From contig NZ_CP143545.1 of NCBI RefSeq assembly GCF_046237625.1, forward strand, positions 3,224,001-3,288,000: DNA of 64,000 bases. The letters run 5' to 3'. Source of the DNA: Paraperibacillus esterisolvens. GTDB lineage: Bacteria > Bacillota > Bacilli > Bacillales > DSM-1321. Positions 17,817 through 26,151 of this stretch are shown here, one piece after another. Position numbers and translations under genes: made by a program. The notes under the pieces are model-generated. The model saw only the letters and a list, made by a program, of their open reading frames with translations, searched no databases and had not been told where the DNA came from. Numbering within the stretch: the first letter of the stretch is position 1; each line of letters opens with the position of its first letter.

Positions 17817-18155
17817 ATGAAAGAAGCATTTTTCCCTGCATTTGTGAACAGTTACTTTATAGCTCTGGGAGTGCTGCTCGGCGGGGCACTCATCGGAGGC
17901 CTTGGCGCCTTTTTCACGGAGCAGCCCCCGCTGACTGTCGTCTACCGCCTGGCTGACTCGCTGCGCATCTGGGCGATCATCGCAGCGATAGGGGGGACAT
18001 TTGATACCGTTTATTCCTTTGAGCGTGGAATATTTCACGGTGAGACAAAGGACATCGTCAAGCAGATCCTGCTGATTCTGTCAGCACTTGCAGGTGCGCA
18101 GACCGGGGCATCGCTTATTAACTGGCTGACTCAGCAGCAGAATCTCTCTTCATGA
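17817..18155 (+). CDS. ytrH: sporulation membrane protein YtrH
   Basis: A 112-residue, very hydrophobic protein with about three membrane segments, almost the B. subtilis length (113). Known family role: YtrH and YtrI are SigE-controlled forespore-engulfment-stage proteins needed for efficient sporulation. The ATG at 17817 follows 'AAGGGCTGATAACT'. Its stop overlaps the ytrI start (ATGA), so the pair is translationally coupled. A convincing SigE promoter could not be picked out in the 180-base gap to dnaE. Confidence 0.9.
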   Translation: MKEAFFPAFVNSYFIALGVLLGGALIGGLGAFFTEQPPLTVVYRLADSLRIWAIIAAIGGTFDTVYSFERGIFHGETKDIVKQILLILSALAGAQTGASLINWLTQQQNLSS

Positions 18156-18658
18156 GGATTCCACAATACTACCGGCTCCCGCTTTGGCAGCGTTTTTTCG
18201 CCGGCGCTGCTATCGGGGGGATTATCAGCTGGCTTGTCTTTTTTTATATGCACAGCGTTATGCAGGAAAAGCTGATCAATAAATTGCATAAGCAGAACGA
18301 GGCAATCAAAGATCTGGAAGACGAAAATGAACTCTGGGAGGAAGACTATAACAAGCTTAATGAAGAAAATCTGAAAAAGCTGACCATTCAGGAGGTGCAT
18401 GTGTCCATTGCAAACTTTGCAATGTATAAGGTGGACCGGCTCAGTGCAGCGGAAGCAGCCGAGGCGGTTCGGGACGAACTGAAGTCAGCCCTTCTTTCAA
18501 AAGATCTGGAAACCGTATATGAAAGCCGGGCTCTTCTAAGGAAGTCCATTGAAAATAAAGTACTGGAGATTAACAAGAAGAAATATATGCTTGAAGTTTC
18601 GGAGATATCATATTATACAACTTTAAAGTTCGAACTGCGCCTGAAGCAGGTCAGATAG
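18152..18658 (+). CDS. ytrI: sporulation membrane protein YtrI
   Basis: 168 residues: a short basic N-terminus, one membrane segment (about 14-32), then a strongly charged helical or coiled-coil stretch (about 40-80, 'LHKQNEAIKDLEDENELWEEDYNKLNEENLKKL'). The C-terminal region is predicted soluble. Partner of YtrH, overlapping its stop codon by 4 bases. A GC-rich stem (18674-18705) follows, shared with convergent nrnA. Confidence 0.88.
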   Translation: MRIPQYYRLPLWQRFFAGAAIGGIISWLVFFYMHSVMQEKLINKLHKQNEAIKDLEDENELWEEDYNKLNEENLKKLTIQEVHVSIANFAMYKVDRLSAAEAAEAVRDELKSALLSKDLETVYESRALLRKSIENKVLEINKKKYMLEVSEISYYTTLKFELRLKQVR

Positions 18659-18673
18659 GCTGCCCCAACATCC

Positions 18674-18705
18674 GCGGCAAATGCAGGCAGTGCCTCATTT
18701 GCCGC
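18674..18705. terminator. hairpin between ytrI and nrnA
   Basis: GCGGCAAATG and CATTTGCCGC form a perfect 10-bp stem, with a second small GGCA/TGCC stem in the loop. It lies between convergent genes. There is no clear T run, so termination is likely but not certain. Confidence 0.55.
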
Positions 18706-18732
18706 CGATGGCAGGGCCGGCCGCTTACAGAT

Positions 18733-19677
18733 TTATATTGTAAATGACCTGCATACTTGTATCAGATCCTGCATCAGCAGGTCCACTTCATCCCAGGAAA
18801 GGATGGATGCGCCAGAGGCAAGCGGATGGCCGCCGCCATTGTATTTCTTTGCCACACCATTGATCACGGGCCCTTTTGAACGGAGCCTTACCCTGATATT
18901 ATCCTCTTCCTCGATGAAGAAAGCCCACGCCTTCAAGTCTTTGATTCCGCCAAGCGAGCTTACGAGCTGGGATGCATCCGAGACTTTAACCCCAAAATGT
19001 TCAAGCTGTTCCCGGCGGAGCACCAGTTTCCCTGCACCCTCCTCGAGGATCTCAAAATGCTGAAGCACATACCCCTGCAGCCTCACTACACTGACCGGCA
19101 CGTCATACATTCCGTTAAACAGCTCCGGCCTCGAAAACTTATAATGGATCAGTTCGCTCGCATATTGGAAGGTTTTTTCGGAAGTGCTTGGGTATAGGAA
19201 TCTTCCGGTATCTCCCACTATTCCGGCAAAAAGGAGCCTTGCAGCCGAATCAGGCAGCGAAAGCCCGCTGTCTTTTCCGTAAAGGTAGAATTCATAAATC
19301 ATTTCGCTGCAGGAGCTTGCCGCCGTGTCCACCCATCTCAGGTCACCATAAGGATCTTCGTTTGGATGGTGGTCAATTTTTATAACTTTTGCGCCAAGTT
19401 TATATCTTTGGTCACATATTCTTGCTTCATTGGCTGTGTCGCAGACGATAACCAGCGCACCTTCATATATTTCATCAGGCACAGCATCGAGGGGGGCTAA
19501 AAATGCAAGTGATTCTTCTTCCTGCCCCACTGCATAGACTTCCTTTTCCGGGTAGGAAGCACGGAGGATTTCCGCCAGCCCCCCCTGGGATCCATAAGCA
19601 TCAGGATCAGGCCTCACATGCCTGTGCAGGATGATTGTCTCATATTCTTGAATCGCTTTAAGAATCTCTGCCTTCAT
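18733..19677 (-). CDS. nrnA: bifunctional oligoribonuclease / pAp phosphatase NrnA
   Basis: Degrades nanoRNA and dephosphorylates 3',5'-adenosine bisphosphate (pAp), which links RNA turnover to sulfur assimilation. It has 314 residues (B. subtilis YtqI/NrnA 313). DHH/DHHA1 family: metal motifs 'HRHVRPDPDAYGSQ' near residue 20, 'VCDTAN', 'DHHPNED' (DHH signature) and C-terminal 'GGGHPLASGA'. The ATG at 19677 follows AAGGAGAT. Convergent with ytrI and divergent from ytpI. Confidence 0.95.
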   Translation of the reverse strand: MKAEILKAIQEYETIILHRHVRPDPDAYGSQGGLAEILRASYPEKEVYAVGQEEESLAFLAPLDAVPDEIYEGALVIVCDTANEARICDQRYKLGAKVIKIDHHPNEDPYGDLRWVDTAASSCSEMIYEFYLYGKDSGLSLPDSAARLLFAGIVGDTGRFLYPSTSEKTFQYASELIHYKFSRPELFNGMYDVPVSVVRLQGYVLQHFEILEEGAGKLVLRREQLEHFGVKVSDASQLVSSLGGIKDLKAWAFFIEEEDNIRVRLRSKGPVINGVAKKYNGGGHPLASGASILSWDEVDLLMQDLIQVCRSFTI

Positions 19678-19799
19678 AAAAATATCTCCTTTTTTAATTA
19701 TGTCAATTTATTAAACTTCACTCTAAAACTATAGAAATCATTCCCCATTGCGGGTACAATGAATGGGACCTGCCATACACATGATCGGAGGAACTCAAC

Positions 19800-20105
19800 T
19801 TGCCAGTACTTGTCGTAATGATTGTGATAACGTTCGCATTTTATGTATTCTATAAAATTAAATATGTCCGCACACAGCGTCCGGCTGAAAAAAAATGGAT
19901 TGCCACTAAATCATCAATGGCACTCGGGCTGTTTGTGGTCCTTTTCGGGATCAACCAGCTGTTTATAAATACCGGTACGGTGACTTATATCGTTTCAGCC
20001 GTCTTCATCCTGCTTGGCGGGATCAACCTATGGGCCGGCTATAAATCATATAAACATTATCTGCCCTTCGCCATCGAAGAAGCGGAAAAAAGCTATAGAG
20101 CTTAA
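19800..20105 (+). CDS. ytpI: YtpI family membrane protein
   Basis: 101 residues with three predicted membrane segments and the basic 'KIKYVRTQRPAEKKWIATKSS' loop, matching B. subtilis YtpI (100 residues). The start is TTG at 19800, 8 bases after GGAGG. No function is known. It lies between nrnA (divergent) and ytoI (convergent) and is closed by a strong terminator. Confidence 0.85.
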   Translation: MPVLVVMIVITFAFYVFYKIKYVRTQRPAEKKWIATKSSMALGLFVVLFGINQLFINTGTVTYIVSAVFILLGGINLWAGYKSYKHYLPFAIEEAEKSYRA

Positions 20106-20109
20106 TCTT

Positions 20110-20140
20110 AAAAAGGCCGCCTCCGACAGCGGCCTTTTTA
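20110..20140. terminator. bidirectional terminator between ytpI and ytoI
   Basis: AAAAAGGCCGC pairs with GCGGCCTTTTT around a 7-base loop. T runs occur on both strands, and it lies between convergent genes. Confidence 0.9.
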
Positions 20141-20177
20141 TAATCAGGGGCCTTTGCCCCGGGTGGTATACTGGTTT

Positions 20178-21497
20178 TTAGTTCCTTTCGAACAACTGGC
20201 ACATCATCATAGCCTTGCCCGCCAATCTACCCTCATTATAAACTTCCACATCGATTTTTCCAAATTTTCTACCTATTTCTAGCACCCTTGGCTGAATGTC
20301 AATCATCGTGTCCATTTGTACCGGCTTAATGAAATAAATAGTCATGTTTTCAATGACAAGATCACCGCGTTTGTAAGCCCGCATTGTACGATTTGTAGCT
20401 TCGGTGACAAGGGCAGTAAAGACGCCATAAGAAATGGTGCCTAAATAGTTGGTCATCTGCGGCGTCACTTCACACCGGTAAATATCCTCGCCTTTTCCTC
20501 TGGCTCCTACCGATACAAGCTGGCTTGTGATTACATCGTCGATTGTTTCTCCCACCTGGGGCTGCCTTTGTATCATCTGAAGGGCCTTAAGCACGTCCTG
20601 CCTGGAGATGATCCCAAGGAGGATCTGGTTTTCATCCACTACCGGCAGCAGTTCAATTCCCTCCCAGACCATCATATGGGCGCTGGATGCCACACTTGTT
20701 TTCCCGCCCACGGTCAGCGGTGTCTTGGTCATTACCTTTTCGATCGGCATGTCCAGATTCAGCCCAATTATGTCCTTGGCGGTGACCATCCCTTGTACCT
20801 TGAACGCAGCATCCACTACAGGAAACCTGCTGTGGTTTGTTGCTTTGTTCAATTCATGCCATTTCTCCACTTCATCCTCCAGGGATAAATAAGCAGTCTG
20901 ATTCAAAGGTGTCAATATATCCTCGACGAGCAGAATTTCTTTTTTTATAAGCTGGTCATATATCGCCCGGTTGATCATCGTGGCTACCGTAAAGGAGTCA
21001 TAGCTGCTTAATATAATCGGAAGCTCCAGCTCATCTGCGAGCTTTTTCACATGTTCTTCCGTGTCAAAGCCTCCCGTTATTAAAACGGCTGCTCCCGCTT
21101 TTAGAGCAAGCTCCTGGGCATTGACCCGGTTTCCCACTATCAAAAGATTACCGGCGGCTGTATATTTCATCATTGCTTCAATTTTCATGGCGCCGATTAC
21201 AAATTTGTTTAGAGTCTTATGCAATCCCGATTTTCCGCCGAGAACCTGACCGTCTACAATATTCACGACTTCAGCAAAAGTCAGCTTTTCAATATTCTCC
21301 TTCTTTTTCCGTTCAATGCGGATGGTCCCGACTCTTTCAATTGTACTGACATAACCTTTGTTCTCCGCATCCTTTATTGCCCGATAGGCAGTCCCTTCGC
21401 TTACCTGCAGCGCTTTTGCAATCTGCCTTACCGATATTTTGTCCCCAACCGGGAGATCATCAATATATTTCAAAATTTGTTCATGTTTTGTAGCCAA
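20178..21497 (-). CDS. ytoI: DRTGG/CBS/thioesterase-fold regulator YtoI
   Basis: 439 residues, the B. subtilis YtoI length. Domains in order: helix-turn-helix (about 12-60, 'ISVRQIAKALQVSEGTAYRAIKDAENKGY'), DRTGG domain (about 75-190), two CBS repeats (about 195-315, 'VMTKTPLTV', 'IISRQDVLKAL') and a hotdog thioesterase-like domain (about 330-439). It probably senses an adenine nucleotide or acyl-CoA; no target is established. The start is TTG at 21497 with AAGGGTG about 8 bases upstream. Convergent with ytpI. Confidence 0.92.
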   Translation of the reverse strand: MATKHEQILKYIDDLPVGDKISVRQIAKALQVSEGTAYRAIKDAENKGYVSTIERVGTIRIERKKKENIEKLTFAEVVNIVDGQVLGGKSGLHKTLNKFVIGAMKIEAMMKYTAAGNLLIVGNRVNAQELALKAGAAVLITGGFDTEEHVKKLADELELPIILSSYDSFTVATMINRAIYDQLIKKEILLVEDILTPLNQTAYLSLEDEVEKWHELNKATNHSRFPVVDAAFKVQGMVTAKDIIGLNLDMPIEKVMTKTPLTVGGKTSVASSAHMMVWEGIELLPVVDENQILLGIISRQDVLKALQMIQRQPQVGETIDDVITSQLVSVGARGKGEDIYRCEVTPQMTNYLGTISYGVFTALVTEATNRTMRAYKRGDLVIENMTIYFIKPVQMDTMIDIQPRVLEIGRKFGKIDVEVYNEGRLAGKAMMMCQLFERN

Positions 21498-21567
21498 CCC
21501 TTTTTCACCCTTTTTACGTACTTCTATATTCTCATTATAGAATGAAAAATGCGTCTATACAATGAAC

Positions 21568-21810
21568 CTACTGATAATCATGCAGTCTTTTGCGGCTTTG
21601 ACCATGCTTCCTCTTCCCTGCCCTTATACCAGGGCTGTATAAAAGCCCCGCCAGGTTCCCGGCTGCGGCGAAGAACGCAAGCAGAAGCCACATGGAGCCG
21701 TAAAGTTCCGGAAGTCCGGGATTATCAAAGCTCAGACTCAATCTCGGAAGCTGATAATAAAGCATGGCGCCGCACAGCAGCAGGCACATCAAATATCGTT
21801 GTTTCATCAT
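21568..21810 (-). CDS. small membrane protein of unknown function
   Basis: 80 residues. Two hydrophobic stretches (about 4-20 and 38-58) and a basic tail 'IRAGKRKHGQSRKRLHDYQ'. A good AAGAGG site precedes the ATG pair at 21810. It lies between ytkL and ytoI on the same strand. I recognise no family. Length, ribosome site and hydrophobic pattern support a real gene. Confidence 0.6.
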   Translation of the reverse strand: MMKQRYLMCLLLCGAMLYYQLPRLSLSFDNPGLPELYGSMWLLLAFFAAAGNLAGLLYSPGIRAGKRKHGQSRKRLHDYQ

Positions 21811-21896
21811 ATAACCTCTTTTCTATGGAATGGGGCAGGCTATCACCATCTTATGCATAACGGGAACTGAACTTGCCCCATTCCTTGCGGCCATAC

Positions 21897-21922
21897 AAAA
21901 AAAGAGCGCCCGCGGGCGCCCT
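21897..21922 (-). terminator. terminator of ytkL
   Basis: On the minus strand the very GC-rich self-complementary GGGCGCCCGCGGGCGCTC is followed by TTTTTTT, just past the ytkL stop codon. Confidence 0.85.
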
Positions 21923-21931
21923 TCTTACTTT

Positions 21932-22612
21932 TTACAGCTCTATCTCTTCCCCCGGCTGGAGAAGGATTCCGTTTTCGTCTTCCAATAGTTCGAGGAATGC
22001 CTCAGGGTCCTGCTTGATCTGCGGGAATGTATTGTAGTGGATCGGTACAACCTGCTTAGCGCCCAGAAGCTTGGCTGCGTATGCTGCATCTTCCGGCCCC
22101 ATCGTGTAGTTATCCCCAATCGGCAGGAATGCGAGGTCGATCGGGTGCCGTTCACCAATCAGCTTCATATCGCCGAACAATCCGGTATCTCCGGCATGGT
22201 AGATGGTTTTTCCCTCACAAGTAAATAGCACGCCGGCCGGCATCCCCAGATAGATAATTTCCTGGTTTTCGGTATCCAATCCGGTTCCGTGAAAAGCCTG
22301 AGTCAGTTTGACCCTGCCAAAGTCAAACTCATAGGCACCGCCGATCGACATCCCGTGGGTTTTAAGGCCCTGCCATGCCAGGTAGTTACTTAACTCTGCA
22401 TTGGCAATGACGAGCGAGTTGTGTTCTTTGGCAATTTGGACTGTATCCCCCAGGTGGTCCCCATGTCCATGTGTCACGATGATGACATCCGCCTTTACAT
22501 CCTCCACTTTTAAATCAGTCTGTCCATTTCCTGTAATAAACGGATCGAACAGGATGGTTTTCCCATTTGCAATAACCTTTACCACAGAGTGGCCATGAAA
22601 AGAAACCTTCAT
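21932..22612 (-). CDS. ytkL: UPF0173 metal-dependent hydrolase YtkL
   Basis: 226 residues of the metallo-beta-lactamase fold, UPF0173 family, the B. subtilis YtkL length. The metal motif is H48-x-H50-x-D52-H53 ('THGHGDHLGD'); other ligands lie in 'YHAGDTGLF' and the C-terminal 'VPIHYNTFP'. The natural substrate is unknown. An ATG two codons earlier sits too close to AAGGGGAG, so the ATG at 22612 (spacing 7) is preferred. Divergent from the M24 peptidase gene. Confidence 0.92.
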   Translation of the reverse strand: MKVSFHGHSVVKVIANGKTILFDPFITGNGQTDLKVEDVKADVIIVTHGHGDHLGDTVQIAKEHNSLVIANAELSNYLAWQGLKTHGMSIGGAYEFDFGRVKLTQAFHGTGLDTENQEIIYLGMPAGVLFTCEGKTIYHAGDTGLFGDMKLIGERHPIDLAFLPIGDNYTMGPEDAAYAAKLLGAKQVVPIHYNTFPQIKQDPEAFLELLEDENGILLQPGEEIEL

Positions 22613-22812
22613 AAACATTCTCCCCTTTCAAGTAATGACAATGGTAACGGAATCAAGCAATATTCCATTTACCTATATACCCAATTCTAACATAGACTAA
22701 CAGTTTACATTCGATACCAGGACTGTTACCCTCTATACTGACAGCATATTTTTACCCTTATAAACATCTACATATACTACCAGTAAAATACCTTATTGGA
22801 GGAAAAAGAAAA

Positions 22813-23898
22813 ATGAGCAAGAGAATTGAAAAATTCCAGGACTGGCTGACGGAAAACGAAATAACATTCGGATTCATCACATCTCCTGAGAGTGTATTTT
22901 ATCTCAGCGGATTCAGAAGCAACCCGCATGAAAGGCTTCTGGCGCTCGGATTATTCCCGGACTCTGAGCCGTTCCTTGTCTGCCCGAAGATGGAAACGGA
23001 AGATGCCATGCACTCAGGCTGGAGCCATCAGATAATTGGCTACACCGACATTGAAGATTCATGGGCCATGATTATGGAAGCTGTGAAAGACAGAAATATC
23101 ACCTTAGGATCTGCAGCGATTGAAAAAGAGCATATGAATGTGGAGCGCTTTGAAAAAATCCAGAGCCTGATGCCCGGCGCTGCTTTCTTCCCAGCCGGGG
23201 AAATCCTCCGCGAACTCAGAATGATCAAGGACGAAAAAGAACTGACCCTGATCCGGGAGGCGGCCAGGCTCGCAGACTGTGCCATTGAGACCGGTGTGCG
23301 GGAGATTGCTGAAGGCAAAACGGAAATGGAGGTTCTGGCAGCGATTGAGTTTGAAATGAAAAAGGCAGGCATTAATGAAATGTCCTTTTCAACCATGGTT
23401 CTGACAGGAGCAAACGGTGCCTCTCCACACGGCACCCCGGGACAGACCAAGATTAAACAAGGAGATCTTGTCCTGTTCGACCTCGGTGTCGTGTATGAGG
23501 GATACTGCTCTGACATCACCAGGACTGTTGCCTTTGGTGAAATAACAGAAAAACAACGGGATATTTATGAGACTGTACTGAAGGCTGAAGAAGCTGCCAT
23601 CAAAGCTTGCCGGCCGGGGGCTACCTGTGCTGAACTTGATTTGATTGCCCGGAATATCATCAGCGATGCCGGCTACGGAGAATATTTCCCGCACAGACTT
23701 GGCCACGGTCTTGGTATAAGTGTTCATGAATATCCATCTTTGACTGAAACGAATGAGCTCGTGCTAAAGCCGGGAATGGTCTTCACGATAGAACCTGGAA
23801 TATATGTCCCGGGTATTGCAGGCGTCCGGATTGAAGATGATATCCTAATCACCGAATATGGCTGTGAAGTGCTGACCCGTTATCCTAAAGCTTTATAA
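22813..23898 (+). CDS. M24 family Xaa-Pro peptidase
   Basis: 361 residues. A creatinase-like N-terminal domain (about 1-130) is followed by the 'pita-bread' M24 catalytic domain. Five metal ligands are visible: D223, D234, H298, E327 and E341. It also has the 'HRLGHGLGISVHEYP' signature. Such enzymes cleave Xaa-Pro dipeptides or N-terminal Xaa-Pro bonds in the cytoplasm. Whether it is a prolidase or an aminopeptidase P cannot be told from sequence alone. TTGGAGGAAAAAG precedes the ATG at 22813. A strong terminator follows. Confidence 0.9.
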   Translation: MSKRIEKFQDWLTENEITFGFITSPESVFYLSGFRSNPHERLLALGLFPDSEPFLVCPKMETEDAMHSGWSHQIIGYTDIEDSWAMIMEAVKDRNITLGSAAIEKEHMNVERFEKIQSLMPGAAFFPAGEILRELRMIKDEKELTLIREAARLADCAIETGVREIAEGKTEMEVLAAIEFEMKKAGINEMSFSTMVLTGANGASPHGTPGQTKIKQGDLVLFDLGVVYEGYCSDITRTVAFGEITEKQRDIYETVLKAEEAAIKACRPGATCAELDLIARNIISDAGYGEYFPHRLGHGLGISVHEYPSLTETNELVLKPGMVFTIEPGIYVPGIAGVRIEDDILITEYGCEVLTRYPKAL

Positions 23899-23933
23899 TA
23901 AACTGAATAGAGGCGGCTCTTACGCAGCGAAAT

Positions 23934-23964
23934 AAAAGCCCTGGGGAATTTCCCCAGGGCTTTT
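23934..23964. terminator. bidirectional terminator
   Basis: AAAAGCCCTGGGGAA and TTCCCCAGGGCTTTT are exact inverted arms with T runs on both sides. It serves the M24 peptidase gene (plus) and the small gene at 23997-24122 (minus). Confidence 0.92.
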
Positions 23965-23996
23965 ATATCCCGCTAAAATGAATGTTTACGGCATCC

Positions 23997-24122
23997 TCAC
24001 TCTTTATCCTCCAGTTCCTGCACTACACCAGCCGACTCATACGCATCGGTGATCTGGCCGATGATTTCCCTTATCCCCTCTTCTTCAAAGAGTGGATACC
24101 CGCTGTTCTTATCCTGATTCAT
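23997..24122 (-). CDS. 41-residue hypothetical protein
   Basis: A very short gene with a near-ideal ribosome site (AAAGGAGGGAAGGAAG directly before the ATG at 24122) and a terminator 30 bases past its stop. The product is acidic and soluble, beginning 'MNQDKNSGYPLFEEEGI' and ending 'ELEDKE', with no membrane segment. I do not recognise a family. Ribosome site and terminator placement make it more likely a gene than chance. It diverges from the universal stress protein gene. Confidence 0.65.
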   Translation of the reverse strand: MNQDKNSGYPLFEEEGIREIIGQITDAYESAGVVQELEDKE

Positions 24123-24259
24123 CTTCCTTCCCTCCTTTACTCATACTATGGGCTCCATTGCACTCCCATTTGCGAGGTGATTATTGTATAATCAGGGTGT
24201 AAGAGCATTGCTGCACTTCCCTGCTGAGAAAAATAAACTTTCTTAAGGAGGAGAAAACG

Positions 24260-24730
24260 ATGGCATTGACGTATAAAAGAATCCTGGCCGCGGTGGATGG
24301 CTCAAAAGAGGCTGAATGGTCCCTTAAAAAGGCGATTGAAATTGCCCTGCGGAATCAATCCCAAATCGTGATTGCCCATGTGCTTGATAACCGGACGGCC
24401 GCCAGCGGAGAAACGTTTGGATCTCAGGCAGGAGACGGTGCCGGCTGGGTCATAGATATGATGGAGAAATATAAGGCCCAAGCCCTTGAATCTGGCGTCC
24501 TATCCGTCATTATTGCTGTGGAATATGGATCGCCGAAGGTAAAAATCCCAAAAGAAATAGCGAAGGAATATGATATAGACCTGATCATTTGCGGCGCGGC
24601 AGGACACAACCTGGTTGAACGGTTCTTTATGGGCAGTGTTTCTGAGCATATCACCCGGCACGCTGACTGCGATGTGCTTGTTGTCCGGACACCGGATGAT
24701 TGGAAAAGACAAGAGGCTGGATCCTATTAG
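24260..24730 (+). CDS. universal stress protein (UspA family)
   Basis: 156 residues, single UspA domain. The ATP-binding signature G-2x-G-9x-G-(S/T) is present in 'CGAAGHNLVERFFMGSVSEHI', and the N-terminus is the typical 'YKRILAAVDGSKEAEWSLKKAIEIA'. TAAGGAGGAG precedes the ATG at 24260. Its last codons and stop lie inside the palindromic terminator shared with argH: the two genes overlap by 4 bases tail to tail. The role is general stress survival by family; no specific trigger is visible. Confidence 0.92.
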   Translation: MALTYKRILAAVDGSKEAEWSLKKAIEIALRNQSQIVIAHVLDNRTAASGETFGSQAGDGAGWVIDMMEKYKAQALESGVLSVIIAVEYGSPKVKIPKEIAKEYDIDLIICGAAGHNLVERFFMGSVSEHITRHADCDVLVVRTPDDWKRQEAGSY

Positions 24731-24740
24731 GATCCAGCCT
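24714..24740. terminator. coding bidirectional terminator shared by the stress-protein gene and argH
   Basis: AGGCTGGATCCTA and TAGGATCCAGCCT are exact arms around one central base, with T-rich tails on both sides. The left arm encodes the C-terminus of the Usp protein (...AGSY) and the right arm, read on the minus strand, that of ArgH (...KAGS). Both stop codons lie within it. Confidence 0.8.
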
Positions 24741-26151
24741 TTGTTATTCCTGTACGGACAGCGGCTTCTTTTCCTAAAAGCAGTTCCTTTGCTTTTTCAA
24801 CTGCTGCCTTGACCTGGGCAAACCCTGTGCCGCCCGCGCTGTTTCTCCTCTTTACCGCCTCATAGGGCTCGAGCACTGTATAAATGTCCCGCTCGAAAAG
24901 ACTGGAAGAATTCAGGAACTCTTCCATGCTCAGATCTTTTAGATAGCAGCCCTTTTCAATGCAGTACAGGACAAGTCTGCCCACTATCTCATGGGCCTCC
25001 CTGAATGGAAGTCCTTTGGCTGCAAGATAGTCTGCCAGTTCTGTCGCATTGGAGAAGTCCTCTTTAACCGCACTTTCCATTCTGGAAGTATTGACTTTCA
25101 TCGTGGAAATCATGCCGGCAAAGATTTTAAGTGATCCAGTTACCGTTTTAACGGTATCAAACATCCCTTCCTTATCCTCCTGCATATCTTTGTTATAAGC
25201 AAGCGGCAGTCCCTTCATCACAGTAAGCAGCCCCATGAGATTTCCATATACCCTGCCGGTCTTCCCCCTGATTAGCTCCGCCATATCAGGGTTCTTTTTC
25301 TGCGGCATGATGCTGCTCCCGGTCGAAAAGGCGTCATCCAATTCTATAAATTGGAATTCCTGGCTTGACCATAGGATCATCTCTTCACTGAGGCGCGAGA
25401 GATGCATCATGAGGGTAGAGCTTATGCTTAGGAATTCCAGAATAAAATCCCTGTCGCTTACGGCATCCAGCGAATTTTCGTAAATGGAATCAAACCCCAG
25501 CGTTCCTGCGCTGTACTCCCTGTCGATGGGAAAGGTGGTACCGGCAAGCGCCCCGGCCCCGAGCGGAGATATGCTGATGCGCTTAAGGCTATCCTGAAGC
25601 CTTTGTTTATCACGCTGAAGCATCCAGAAATAAGCCATGAGATGATGCCCAAAAGAGATAGGCTGGGCCCTCTGCAGATGGGTATACCCCGGGATGATCG
25701 TCTCAATATGCTGCTCTGCCTGTTTTACCAATGCCTCTTGAAAATCAGCTGCCAGCCCGATGATATGCTTCACATGTTTTTTTAAATACAGGTGCATATC
25801 AGTTGCTACCTGGTCATTCCTGCTCCGGCCTGTGTGAACTTTCCCCCCAAGAGGTCCGATTTCTTCAATCAGCAGGCTTTCCAGATTAAGATGAATGTCT
25901 TCCATTTTCACGGAATAGGAAAGCTCTTTATTCTCTGCCTTCTTCTGCAGCTTTTGCAGACCGCTGCTGATTTTTTCACCTTCCTCTTGATGCAGGATGC
26001 CCTGTTTTACAAGCATACTCACATGGGCGAGGCTCCCTTCGATATCTTCCAGGACAAGCTCCTGATCAAATTCTATGGATGCACCGAATTCATCCACCCA
26101 CTCTTCGGGACTTTTTGTGAATCTCCCGTTCCAGAGCTTCTGTGCACTCAC
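24727..26151 (-). CDS. argH: argininosuccinate lyase
   Basis: Last step of arginine synthesis: splits argininosuccinate into arginine and fumarate. It has 474 residues (B. subtilis 461). The fumarase/aspartase-superfamily signature 'GSSIMPQKKNPD' carries the mobile-loop catalytic serine, and 'TGRSRNDQVATD' and 'GYTHLQRAQP' (catalytic His) are present. The start is GTG at 26151, overlapping the argG stop (GTGA), so argG and argH are translationally coupled. Expression should follow the ARG box upstream of argG. Confidence 0.97.
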   Translation of the reverse strand: MSAQKLWNGRFTKSPEEWVDEFGASIEFDQELVLEDIEGSLAHVSMLVKQGILHQEEGEKISSGLQKLQKKAENKELSYSVKMEDIHLNLESLLIEEIGPLGGKVHTGRSRNDQVATDMHLYLKKHVKHIIGLAADFQEALVKQAEQHIETIIPGYTHLQRAQPISFGHHLMAYFWMLQRDKQRLQDSLKRISISPLGAGALAGTTFPIDREYSAGTLGFDSIYENSLDAVSDRDFILEFLSISSTLMMHLSRLSEEMILWSSQEFQFIELDDAFSTGSSIMPQKKNPDMAELIRGKTGRVYGNLMGLLTVMKGLPLAYNKDMQEDKEGMFDTVKTVTGSLKIFAGMISTMKVNTSRMESAVKEDFSNATELADYLAAKGLPFREAHEIVGRLVLYCIEKGCYLKDLSMEEFLNSSSLFERDIYTVLEPYEAVKRRNSAGGTGFAQVKAAVEKAKELLLGKEAAVRTGITKAGS

